From NCBI GenBank assembly GCA_009379815.1, contig WHSY01000049.1, positions 509-34,665 on the forward strand: a stretch of DNA of 34,157 bases, read 5' to 3'. Positions within the stretch are counted from its first letter, which is position 1. Each line of letters opens with the position of its first letter. The notes under the pieces were generated by a model that did not search any database, was not told the DNA's origin, and saw only the letters and a list, made by a program, of their open reading frames with translations. The position numbers and the translations under genes were made by a program. This document shows, in pieces, positions 7,099 through 13,902 of the stretch. This DNA is from Pseudonocardiaceae bacterium (GTDB lineage: Bacteria; Actinomycetota; Actinomycetes; Mycobacteriales; Pseudonocardiaceae).

Positions 7099-7158
7099 GC
7101 TCGTGAGCGGCATTGCGGATCAGAGCGCGGATCAGAGCGCTGTCACCCACTCACGAGC
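7099..7158. repeat. Inverted repeat GCTCGTGAG/CTCACGAGC enclosing a 12-bp tandem repeat
   Basis: GCTCGTGAG (7099-7107) pairs with CTCACGAGC (7150-7158). Inside, GCGGATCAGAGC is directly repeated at 7115-7126 and 7127-7138. It lies between the moeZ stop and the start of the kinase-like gene. Its ends resemble two other palindromes in this window, at 16857-16900 and 18112-18157. Confidence 0.65.
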
Positions 7159-7170
7159 GCCGCGGGCGCA

Positions 7171-8349
7171 TCAGTACGTGGGCAGCGAGGGGTCGACCTG
7201 CTTGGCCCACGCCAGCACCCCACCGCCGACGTGCACGGCGTCGCGGAACCCGGCCTTGTGCAGCGCAGCGAGCGCCTCGGCCGAGCGGGCACCGGATTTG
7301 CAGTGCAGCACCAGCGGCTTGTCCTGCGGCAGCTCCGCCAACGCCTCGCCGGACAGGATCCTGTCCTTGGGAATCAGCTGCGCGCCGGGGATCCTGACGA
7401 TCTCGTACTCGTGCGGCTCGCGCACGTCGATGAGCGCGAAGTCGTCGCCGCGATCGATCCGCTCCTTGAGCTCGATCGCCGTGATGGTCGAGTCCGCCGC
7501 CGCCTGCTGCGCGTCGTCGGAGACCGTGCCGCAGAACGCCTCGTAGTCGATCAGCTCGGTGACCGGCTTGGCCTCCGGATCCTTGCGGATCCTGATGGTG
7601 CGGTAGCTCATCTCCAGGGCGTCGTAGACCATCAGCCTGCCCAGCAGCGGCTCACCGATACCGGTGATGAGCTTGATCGCCTCGTTGACCTGGATCGACC
7701 CGATCGAGGCGCACAGCACGCCGAGCACACCGCCCTCGGCGCAGGAGGGGACCATCCCGGGCGGCGGCGGCTCGGGGTAGAGATCGCGGTACTGCACGCC
7801 CTCCTGGTCACCCCCGGTGGGCTCGGCCCAGAACACCGACGCCTGACCTTCGAACCGGAAGATCGAGCCCCAGACATAGGGGATGCCGAGGATCACGCAG
7901 GCGTCGTTGACCAGGTAGCGGGTGGCGAAGTTGTCGGTGCCGTCGACAACGAGGTCGTAGTCGCGGAACACGTCCAGCGCGTTGGAGGAGTCGAGCCGCA
8001 GGTTGTGCAGCCGCACGCCGACGAGCGGGTTGACCTCCTTGATGGAGTCCCTGGCCGACTCACCCTTGGGGCGCCCGATGTCCGACGTGCCGTGGATGAT
8101 CTGGCGCTGCAGGTTGGACTCGTCGACCTCGTCGAACTCGACGATCCCCAACGTGCCCACGCCCGCGGCGGCCAGGTACAGCAGGGCGGGACTGCCGAGA
8201 CCGCCGGCGCCGATCACGAGCACCTTGGCGTTCTTCAGCCGCTTCTGCCCTTCCATCCCGACATCAGGGATGATCAGATGGCGGCTGTACCGTTCGACCT
8301 CCTCCTTGGTCAGCTCCGCGGCGGGCTCGACCAGCGGCGGCAGGCTCAT
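7171..8349 (-). CDS. moeZ: Adenylyltransferase/sulfurtransferase MoeZ
   Basis: This 392-residue protein is a fusion of an E1-like (ThiF/MoeB) adenylyltransferase and a C-terminal rhodanese domain. The nucleotide-binding GAGGLG lies at residues 47-52, followed by the LAAAGVGTLGIVEFDEVD region. The rhodanese loop LHCKSGARSAEAL has its catalytic Cys at about 350. MoeZ adenylates the C-terminal glycine of small ubiquitin-like sulfur carriers (MoaD2, CysO) and loads sulfur on them as thiocarboxylate, for molybdopterin and O-phosphoserine-dependent cysteine synthesis. ATG at 8349 was chosen because GAGGAGAG lies 5-7 nt upstream and the N-terminus SLPPLVEPAAELTKEEVERY matches the family. It matches Rv3206c and is followed by the Rv3205c-like gene. 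Confidence 0.95.
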   Translation of the reverse strand: MSLPPLVEPAAELTKEEVERYSRHLIIPDVGMEGQKRLKNAKVLVIGAGGLGSPALLYLAAAGVGTLGIVEFDEVDESNLQRQIIHGTSDIGRPKGESARDSIKEVNPLVGVRLHNLRLDSSNALDVFRDYDLVVDGTDNFATRYLVNDACVILGIPYVWGSIFRFEGQASVFWAEPTGGDQEGVQYRDLYPEPPPPGMVPSCAEGGVLGVLCASIGSIQVNEAIKLITGIGEPLLGRLMVYDALEMSYRTIRIRKDPEAKPVTELIDYEAFCGTVSDDAQQAAADSTITAIELKERIDRGDDFALIDVREPHEYEIVRIPGAQLIPKDRILSGEALAELPQDKPLVLHCKSGARSAEALAALHKAGFRDAVHVGGGVLAWAKQVDPSLPTY

Positions 8350-8421
8350 CGGTGCTCTCCTCACGCTTCGGTGCATTCGCTCGTACCCGTGCAACGCCCT
8401 ACTGGCGACAACTCTTCCCGC

Positions 8422-9513
8422 TCAGTCGACCGCGGGGAAGGGCCAGGCGTTCGGTTCGCATACCTGCCCGTTGGCCTCCACCCCGTCGCTACCCAACGCG
8501 GCGATGTAGTCGTTGGACACGCCCCAGGTCTGCTGCATCATGATCGGCGCCAGCTCCCCGGTGGCCTCGCACGGGACGTGCTGGAAGCCCAGCGCGTGCC
8601 CGACCTCATGGTTGATGACGTACTGCTGGTACTGCACGATGTTTCCCTGGAACGCGACGGCGCCCCTGGCCCACCGGGCATGGTTGATCACCACGCGCTT
8701 CAGGTTGCCCTTCCAGCACGAGGCGTCGTAGGGGATGCCGAACCCGCACACCTCACGGGTGGTCAGCTGCGACGTCAGGCTGATCCGGATGTCGGCCGCC
8801 GCGGGGTCGTCGACCCGCCGGAAGGCGTAGCGACCGCTGCCCATCCAGCTCTTGGGGTTGTTCAGGGTGGCGTCGACGGTCGTGGCGAAACCCCGAGGTC
8901 CACCGGGCATCTCGACCCCGTCCTCCACCTCGACGGTGTAGGTGGACAGCTTGCCGGTGCCGAACTTCGGGCCCGCCCCCGGTACGACGCTCCAGGTGCC
9001 CGCACCCCGCTTGGTGAACGGGCCGCCGCCGGGCAGCTCGGCGGCGGCCTTGGCGGCCCCGAAGCCCGGACCGGCGCCGGGATGGGGGATCAGCGGAACA
9101 GCCGGCGCCTCGTCCGACGGTGACCCGGCCGAGGCCTCCGGTGTCTGCGGGGCAGGCGAGCGGGCCGAGTCGAGGACGGCCAGCACGGTGAGCACGATCA
9201 GTACCGGCACGGCGTACACCCGCCAGCCATAGGTGGACGCCGCACGCGCGAACCGGCGGCGCCGCCGGTTCGCGCGGGTGGCTCCTGGACCGGGATCGGA
9301 CTCGGGATCAGGGTCCCAGGACGCCGCCAGCGGCTCGGCGACTTCGGCGCGGGACGTGCGGCCTTGCGCCCGCCGGGCACCGGCGCGCTCGTCGTCGCGG
9401 CGCGGCCCGGCCGGCTGGTCGGGCGTCACCGGGCGCGATCGGGTCGAGGTGGCGCCCCCACGCTGCCCAGCAGGAGACGCCGCCGGGTGGTCGCCCTGCG
9501 TCGGCCGGGTCAC
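8422..9513 (-). CDS. DUF3152 membrane-anchored zinc metalloprotease-like protein (Rv3207c-like)
   Basis: The protein has 363 residues. About 95 N-terminal residues are charged and disordered, followed by a single membrane segment (YAVPVLIVLTVLAVLD, about 100-115), a Pro/Ala-rich linker, and an extracytoplasmic domain. HEVGHALGFQH at 302-312 is a full HExxHxxGxxH zinc motif as in metzincins, and IMMQQTWG downstream could be the Met-turn. DUF3152 proteins are actinobacterial and of unknown substrate. The conserved Cys residues in the domain (CGFGIP, SCWKG, VPCE, VCEP) may form disulfides outside the cell. GTG at 9511-9513 begins MTRPTQGD. It is upstream of moeZ in the same orientation. Confidence 0.85.
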   Translation of the reverse strand: MTRPTQGDHPAASPAGQRGGATSTRSRPVTPDQPAGPRRDDERAGARRAQGRTSRAEVAEPLAASWDPDPESDPGPGATRANRRRRRFARAASTYGWRVYAVPVLIVLTVLAVLDSARSPAPQTPEASAGSPSDEAPAVPLIPHPGAGPGFGAAKAAAELPGGGPFTKRGAGTWSVVPGAGPKFGTGKLSTYTVEVEDGVEMPGGPRGFATTVDATLNNPKSWMGSGRYAFRRVDDPAAADIRISLTSQLTTREVCGFGIPYDASCWKGNLKRVVINHARWARGAVAFQGNIVQYQQYVINHEVGHALGFQHVPCEATGELAPIMMQQTWGVSNDYIAALGSDGVEANGQVCEPNAWPFPAVD

Positions 9514-9564
9514 GGCGACCAGCGTGCCACAGAGCCCCGCGGTCGCACTCAGGAGGCGCGAGGT

Positions 9565-10350
9565 TCAGGAGGCACTGCGCGCGGCCCGCGCGGCCGTGAC
9601 CGACGCCTGCAGCGCGCTGACGAGGTCGATCACCTCGGGACGCTCCTCCTCGGCAGCGGCGGGCGCAACCACGCTGCCCGCCGCCTTGGCGTCGACCACC
9701 GCCAGCAACGCCTCGCGGTAGGCGTCGGTGTGCTGCTGCGGCTCGTAATCCGCGGCCATCGCGTCGATCAGAGCGGTGGCTACTGCCACCTCGGCGTCAT
9801 TGACGCTGACGTCGTCGTCGAGCTCGTCGGCCGTGCCGGGCCGCACCTCGTCCGGCCAGACCATCGTCTGCAGCACCAGGCCCTGGCCCCGCGGTCGCAG
9901 CACTGCCAGCGCCTCCTTGCTGCGGATGGCCACCTTCACCAACCCGACCCGTCCCGACGCCTCCAGTGCCCGGCGCAGCAGCAGGTAGGGCTTACGCCCG
10001 CTCTGCTCGGGGTCGAGATGGTAACCGCGGGCATAGGCCAGTGGGTCGAGCTGCTCGGCGGGGACGAACGCCAGCAGCTCGACGGTCTTGGCGGTGGGCA
10101 GCGGCAGGCCGGCCAGGTCCTCCTCGGTGAGCACGACCGTCTCCCCGCTAGCCAGCTCGTAGCCCTTCGCCAGGTCCGCGTAGGCGATCTCCTCACCGCA
10201 GGCGCTGCACACCCGCCGATAGCGCACCCGCCCACCGTCGGCGGCGTGCACCTGGTGAAACGACACGTCGCGATCCTCGGTGGCGGCATGCAGCCGCACC
10301 GGGATACTGACCAGGCCGAAGGACACGGCCCCCTTCCAGATCGCCCGCAT
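9565..10350 (-). CDS. ku: Ku protein, non-homologous end joining
   Basis: This 261-residue protein starts MRAIWKGAVSFGLVSIPVRL, the hallmark of bacterial Ku, and continues with VSFHQVHAADGGRVRYRRVC, GYELASGETVVLTEEDL and DPLAYARGYHLDP. Bacterial Ku forms a homodimeric ring that threads on broken DNA ends and recruits LigD for joining. The core ring domain is complete; the C-terminal extension is short and acidic to neutral, ending SVTAARAARSAS, without the lysine-rich tail some Ku proteins carry. No ligD is present in the window. The gene sits between the DUF3152 gene and fasR, positions that adjoin in mycobacteria as I recall, so it looks inserted there. It is divergent from fasR. Confidence 0.95.
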   Translation of the reverse strand: MRAIWKGAVSFGLVSIPVRLHAATEDRDVSFHQVHAADGGRVRYRRVCSACGEEIAYADLAKGYELASGETVVLTEEDLAGLPLPTAKTVELLAFVPAEQLDPLAYARGYHLDPEQSGRKPYLLLRRALEASGRVGLVKVAIRSKEALAVLRPRGQGLVLQTMVWPDEVRPGTADELDDDVSVNDAEVAVATALIDAMAADYEPQQHTDAYREALLAVVDAKAAGSVVAPAAAEEERPEVIDLVSALQASVTAARAARSAS

Positions 10351-10429
10351 GGCGATCAGCGTGCGCCACCGGGCAGGGTGGCGTCCACCATCGCCGCTGC
10401 AGCGGGGCATCGGGGCATCGGGGCGGTCG

Positions 10430-10461
10430 TACCGGCGGGTAAGGTCAGTACCCGGCGGGTA
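10430..10461. promoter_or_regulatory. Paired palindromes TACC(C)GGCGGGTA between ku and fasR
   Basis: TACCGGCGGGTA (10430-10441) and the perfect palindrome TACCCGGCGGGTA (10449-10461) lie about 20 bp apart centre to centre, 21-52 bp upstream of the fasR ATG. Two similar sites about two helical turns apart in front of a TetR-family gene suggest operators, possibly for FasR itself. No binding data are implied. Confidence 0.45.
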
Positions 10462-10481
10462 GCGACGAGGTGGAGGGCGGC

Positions 10482-11132
10482 ATGACGGAGACCACGGCGC
10501 GCCGCACTGGTTCGTCACGTCCGGGGCCCAGCGCACGGGGTGTGCGGCTGCCCCGTGACGAGCGGCGCGCCCAGCTGCTCGCCGCCGCGACCGACATCTT
10601 CGTCAGCAACGGCTACCACGCGACGGTGATGGACGACATCGCCGAACGGGCGGGCGTCAGCAAGCCCGTCCTCTACCAGCACTTCCCAGGCAAGCTGGAG
10701 CTCTACCTGGCGCTGCTGGAGACCCACGCCGCCGAGCTGGCCCGACGGGTGCGCAACGCGATCGAGGAGACGACCGACAACCGGCAGCGGGTGCGCAACG
10801 CAGTGGGCGCCTACTTCGACTTCGTCGACGGCGACGGCGAGGCGTTCCGGTTGGTGTTCGAGTCAGATCTGCGCAACCAGACCGCGGTGCAGGACCTGGT
10901 GCAGCGGGCCAACGACGAGTGCGTGGAGGCCATCTCGCAGGCCGTGGTCGCCGACGCCGGTCTCGACACCGAGCGGGCGCGGCTCGTCGCCGTGGGCGTC
11001 GTCGGGATCAGCGAGCACAGCGCTCGCAGCTGGCTGGCCACGCAGCGCGCGGTGCCCAAGTCGGAGGCGGTCGCGCTGATCGCGACACTGGCCTGGAAGG
11101 GGCTGGCGGGCTTCCCGCTGCAGCACGGCTGA
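10482..11132 (+). CDS. fasR: TetR-family regulator of fatty acid synthesis, FasR-like (Rv3208-like)
   Basis: The protein of 216 residues has the TetR N-terminal helix-turn-helix (RLPRDERRAQLLAAATDIF, then MDDIAERAGVSKPVLYQHF) and an all-helical ligand domain. It resembles M. tuberculosis FasR over its length, including EETTDNRQRVRNAVGAYFDF and GLDTERARLVAVGVVG. FasR is known to activate the fas-acpS operon and to lose DNA binding when long-chain acyl-CoA fills its tunnel. ATG at 10482 has GGAGGG 4 nt upstream, better than the GTG at 10470. Its neighbours in mycobacteria (moeZ side and DUF3107 side) are also near here. The fas genes are not in the window. Paired palindromes upstream may give autoregulation. 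Confidence 0.9.
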   Translation: MTETTARRTGSSRPGPSARGVRLPRDERRAQLLAAATDIFVSNGYHATVMDDIAERAGVSKPVLYQHFPGKLELYLALLETHAAELARRVRNAIEETTDNRQRVRNAVGAYFDFVDGDGEAFRLVFESDLRNQTAVQDLVQRANDECVEAISQAVVADAGLDTERARLVAVGVVGISEHSARSWLATQRAVPKSEAVALIATLAWKGLAGFPLQHG

Positions 11133-11160
11133 GCCGCACGGCGCCGCACGGCGACGAGGG

Positions 11161-12072
11161 TCACCGCAGCGACGCCGCGAGCTCGCCGATCCGCCCGGCC
11201 ACCTGCTCGGCTCGCTCCAGCGGCACCATGTGTCCCGCGCCGGCGTAGGTCACCATCCGCGCATCGGGCAGCTCCCCGGCGATCACCCGGGTGTGGCGCA
11301 CCGGGGTGAGCCGGTCGCGGACCCCGCCCAGCACCAGCGTGGGGATCCCCGCGAACGCGGCCAGCGCCGCGCGCCGGTCGTGATCGTCGAAGGTCGGCCG
11401 GAAGTCCACGATGTTCGCGGACCGCGACTGCGCCACACACCGGGCGGTGAGCTCGATGTCCGCGCGGCGCGGATGGTCGCCGAGCAGCAGCCAGCGCACG
11501 CCGGGACTGATCATCCGGGCCCGGTGGGCGGTCACGGCGCGCGCCCGCATCCACCTGGCGACCGCCGCGCTGCGCAGCAGCCGCACCTCACACCCGGCGA
11601 CCAGGCGGGCCACAGCGGGGGTGAGCCCGAGGTCGATGGGTACGAGGTCGCAGCAGGAGGTGGCGATGAACGCCGCGCCGGCGACGCGGTCGGCGACCAG
11701 CTCGCCGTGTCGCTCGCCCAGTGCCATGATGGTCATGCCCCCCATCGAGTGACCGGCGAGCACGACCGGCCCTTCGATCCGGGCGGCGAGCAGCTCGGCG
11801 AGATCGTCGCCCAGCGTGCTGATGGTCGCGGTGCCGGACCGCGCCGGGTCGGAGCGGCCATGACCACGGTGGTCGTAGGTGACGACCCGAAGCCGGTCGT
11901 CCGAGGTCAGCGTGCGCACCACCGGCGACCAGATGCGCTGATCCAGCGTCCAGCCGTGCGACAGCACCACGGTCAGTGGCGCGTCGCGGCTACCGTGCTC
12001 GGTGACGTGCAGCCGGGTGCCGTCGGCGGTGACGAATCTCTCCCCCGACGCCCCGGCCTGCTCGCCGCGCAA
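11161..12072 (-). CDS. Alpha/beta hydrolase fold protein
   Basis: The protein has 303 residues. VVLSHGWTLDQRIW forms the oxyanion HGW element, LAGHSMGG carries the nucleophile Ser109, LVLGGVRDRLTP supplies the acidic residue and GAGHMVPLE the catalytic His. The sequence between Ser and Asp forms a long helical cap. Substrate is unknown; relatives include esterases, lipases and epoxide hydrolase-like enzymes. The start is TTG at 12072, supported by AGGAGG 5 nt upstream; no ATG or GTG has such a site. The gene is divergent from a TetR regulator, and both starts flank a double palindromic operator, so repression by that regulator is likely. Confidence 0.88.
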   Translation of the reverse strand: MRGEQAGASGERFVTADGTRLHVTEHGSRDAPLTVVLSHGWTLDQRIWSPVVRTLTSDDRLRVVTYDHRGHGRSDPARSGTATISTLGDDLAELLAARIEGPVVLAGHSMGGMTIMALGERHGELVADRVAGAAFIATSCCDLVPIDLGLTPAVARLVAGCEVRLLRSAAVARWMRARAVTAHRARMISPGVRWLLLGDHPRRADIELTARCVAQSRSANIVDFRPTFDDHDRRAALAAFAGIPTLVLGGVRDRLTPVRHTRVIAGELPDARMVTYAGAGHMVPLERAEQVAGRIGELAASLR

Positions 12073-12088
12073 TCCGCCCTCCTGGAGA

Positions 12089-12119
12089 GTTACCAGTGGT
12101 AACTGTTACCATCGGTAAC
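12089..12119. promoter_or_regulatory. Double operator GTTACC-N3-GGTAAC for the adjacent TetR regulator
   Basis: Two perfect 6+6 palindromes, GTTACC-AGT-GGTAAC (12089-12103) and GTTACC-ATC-GGTAAC (12105-12119), lie one base apart in the 47-bp gap between the divergent hydrolase and TetR genes. The second ends directly at the TetR ATG (12120). The left edge of the first is 17 bp from the hydrolase TTG, just beyond its ribosome binding site. This arrangement is typical of a TetR repressor controlling itself and a divergent target. Confidence 0.8.
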
Positions 12120-12839
12120 ATGACGGACGACACCGCTCGTGTCAAGCGCGGGGCGCAGGCCGCGCAGCGCGAGGCGCGTCGCGCGGAGCTGGTCGACGCC
12201 GCCATCGTCGCGATCCGTCGCAACGGCCCCGACGTGGCGATGGAGGACATCGCCACCGAGGCGGGTGTCAGCAAGCCGATCCTCTACCGGCACTTCCAGG
12301 ACAAGGCCGGGCTGTACATGGCGATCAGCGAGCAGGCCACCCACCGGATGAGGTCCGCGCTGCTACCGGGCCTGTCCGCCGAGGCCGAGCCTCGTGAGCT
12401 GGTACGAAACGCCATCGACACCTACCTGCGCTTCATCGAGGCCGAGCCCGAGCTCTACCGGTTCGTGATGCGACGATCCTTCCCCGACCGCGCGGTGGCG
12501 CAGGACCCCGTGACCACCAACACCGAGCTCATCGCCACCGCGCTCAGCGGCATCTTCGGCGACCAGCTGCGCCGCCTCGGGATGGATGCCGGCGGCGCCG
12601 AGCCCTGGGCGCACGCCGGTGTCGGCATGGTCCAGGCCGTCGGCGACTGGTGGCTGGAGCACCGGAGCCTGAGCCGGGAGGCGGTGCGGGACTACCTGCT
12701 GATGCTCGCCTGCGGCGCGATCGAATCGATCTTCGCGGCGGGTGGCTCTCCGGAGCGGATGCTCCTCGAAACCCCCGGAACTCAGCTGCCGACCGCGAAA
12801 CCCACGCGCCGGCTGTCCTCCGGGCCGATCTCGACGTAG
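12120..12839 (+). CDS. TetR/AcrR family transcriptional regulator
   Basis: The 239-residue protein has an N-terminal helix-turn-helix (EARRAELVDAAIVAIRRNG, then MEDIATEAGVSKPILYRHF) and a helical C-terminal ligand domain. It is TetR-type and most likely represses itself and the divergent alpha/beta hydrolase through the double GTTACCnnnGGTAAC site. ATG at 12120 was chosen over GTG at 12096 because the latter would place the operator inside the coding region. With the operator abutting the ATG there is no room for a ribosome binding site, so translation from a leaderless transcript is likely, a common mode in actinobacteria. Its last 19 codons overlap the 3' end of the convergent DUF3107 gene. 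The ligand is unknown. Confidence 0.9.
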   Translation: MTDDTARVKRGAQAAQREARRAELVDAAIVAIRRNGPDVAMEDIATEAGVSKPILYRHFQDKAGLYMAISEQATHRMRSALLPGLSAEAEPRELVRNAIDTYLRFIEAEPELYRFVMRRSFPDRAVAQDPVTTNTELIATALSGIFGDQLRRLGMDAGGAEPWAHAGVGMVQAVGDWWLEHRSLSREAVRDYLLMLACGAIESIFAAGGSPERMLLETPGTQLPTAKPTRRLSSGPIST

Positions 12840-13012
12840 GAGACCCTGGCTGCGGGGACCACGAAGCGCCTGCCCTTGTCGTCGGTCAGCGAGAGCAGGC
12901 CCGTCGCGTCGCGCAGCGCCTCGTTGACCCGCGTCTCCACCTCATCCGGCGTCTCCGAACTGGACACCACCAGCTCGCGTGCGCTGTCCGCGACGCCGAT
13001 CTTGACCTCCAC
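12782..13012 (-). CDS. DUF3107 small conserved protein (Rv3208A/TB9.4-like)
   Basis: This 76-residue protein starts VEVKIGVADSARELVVSS and continues DEVETRVNEALRD, RRFVVPAARVSYVEIG and RVGFAV, the complete DUF3107 domain. The family is small, acidic and almost confined to actinobacteria; function is unknown. GTG at 13010-13012 was chosen because GGAGG lies 6 nt upstream; an extension to 13036 would add eight unlike residues. The 3' end overlaps the convergent TetR gene by 58 bp. In mycobacteria, as I recall, DUF3107 adjoins fasR; here the hydrolase-TetR pair separates them. Confidence 0.88.
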   Translation of the reverse strand: MEVKIGVADSARELVVSSSETPDEVETRVNEALRDATGLLSLTDDKGRRFVVPAARVSYVEIGPEDSRRVGFAVGS

Positions 13013-13055
13013 GCAGAACCTCCACGGTGTGTGCACAAGCTTCGGGCCAGGTTAG

Positions 13056-13115
13056 CCCAGTCCCGCTGCTGCGGATCAACCCAGTCCCGGCGCTGCGGAT
13101 CAGCCCAGTCCCAGC
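13056..13115. repeat. 24-bp tandem repeat, 2.5 copies, over the 3' end of the ferritin-like gene
   Basis: CCCAGTCCCGCTGCTGCGGATCAA (13056-13079) is followed by a near-identical 24-mer at 13080-13103 and a partial copy at 13104-13115. The last copies include the stop codon (13100-13102) and final codons of the ferritin-like gene. Duplication of the gene's own 3' end could have made the array. Confidence 0.7.
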
Positions 13116-13744
13116 GTGGCCATCCGGTGGCCGTGGCGCGTCTGTAGCCTGCGGATCATCGTCGCGATGCCGGCCAGGTCCCCCGATCCATGCACGATCA
13201 GCTCCGCGAGCCCGTCCCGCTCGGCGACGACGTGCTGCGCGTGCGTCACCGCCTCCCCCAGCAACCGCCGCCCCCACAGCGCCAGCCGGTCCCGCACCGC
13301 GCGGTCGTGCTCGCAAGCCGCGCGAACCTCGCGCTCGGCGAACGCGGAGTGGCCGGTGTCGGCGAGCACGTCACGAACCAGCGAGGCGGTCGGTTCCTCC
13401 ACCCAGCCTGCGACCTCACCGTAGAAGTCGGCCGCCAGCCCGTCCCCCAGGTAGGCCTTGACCAGGGATTCGAGCCACGACTTCGGCGCGATGGAGGCGT
13501 GGAACTCGTCGAAGCGGGTCACGAACGGCGCCATCGCATCGTCGACGGCGACCCCCAGCTCGCCGAGATGACGCTCGAGGCGCTGGAAGTGACCCATCTC
13601 GGCCGCTGCCATCCCCGCCATCGCCATGCGGCCCGCCAGCGTGGGCGCGGACCTGGAGTCCTCGGCCAGCCGGTCGAAGGCGGAGAGCTCGCCGTAGGCC
13701 ACCGCACCGAGCAGGTCGATGATGCCCTCGCGCGCCGCGGCCAC
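13100..13744 (-). CDS. Ferritin-like fold (MiaE-like) protein, Rv3210c-like
   Basis: The protein of about 214 residues is helical and resembles the actinobacterial ferritin-like / tRNA-(ms2io6A)-hydroxylase-like family. Candidate di-iron ligands are [23 protein letters not shown] (ExxH), [13 protein letters not shown] and VTHAQHVV. MiaE-type enzymes are di-iron hydroxylases, but activity of this branch is not established to my knowledge. GTG at 13742-13744 was chosen, giving [20 protein letters not shown]; more distal starts enter the promoter region of the divergent helicase. It precedes rhlE divergently, as I recall for Rv3210c/Rv3211. A 24-bp tandem repeat overlies its 3' end. Confidence 0.78.
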   Translation of the reverse strand: MAAAREGIIDLLGAVAYGELSAFDRLAEDSRSAPTLAGRMAMAGMAAAEMGHFQRLERHLGELGVAVDDAMAPFVTRFDEFHASIAPKSWLESLVKAYLGDGLAADFYGEVAGWVEEPTASLVRDVLADTGHSAFAEREVRAACEHDRAVRDRLALWGRRLLGEAVTHAQHVVAERDGLAELIVHGSGDLAGIATMIRRLQTRHGHRMATLGLG

Positions 13745-13786
13745 GCCGCCGAGCCTAGTGCCGGCCGGTCGGCACCGCTGGGACGG

Positions 13787-13792
13787 TATGAT
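13787..13792 (+). promoter_or_regulatory. Putative -10 element upstream of rhlE
   Basis: TATGAT is a strong actinobacterial -10 hexamer (TAnnnT) in otherwise GC-rich DNA, between the divergent ferritin-like and helicase genes. No good -35 is seen. A transcript starting near 13799 would carry a leader of at least 100 nt with the hairpins described separately. Confidence 0.4.
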
Positions 13793-13826
13793 GTGGAGAC
13801 AGGGCGTGGCACAGCACGCGAGATAC

Positions 13827-13873
13827 CGACCCGCACGGGTCGCACGCCCCGCTCGGGGGCGACGCCCCCGAGC
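13827..13873 (+). promoter_or_regulatory. Tandem hairpins in the leader of the DEAD-box helicase gene
   Basis: CGACCCG-CA-CGGGTCG (13827-13842) and GCTCGGGGGC-GAC-GCCCCCGAGC (13851-13873) are two perfect GC-rich stem-loops nine bases apart. They lie downstream of the TATGAT box and upstream of every plausible rhlE start. They could be an attenuator or a structure sensed by the helicase itself; no T-tract follows, so a classic terminator is less likely. Confidence 0.55.
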
Positions 13874-13902
13874 AGCGCAGACGCAGCGCGCGCCTCTCAC
13901 CG

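Noticed and set aside
6910-9123. Very long plus-strand open frame (737 codons) opposite the kinase-like, moeZ and DUF3152 genes
   Set aside because: It is antisense to well-conserved proteins and its composition is that of a GC-rich shadow frame with no domain. Similar long shadows at 14119-15924 and 15266-16819 (minus) and 2421-3686 (plus) were rejected for the same reason.
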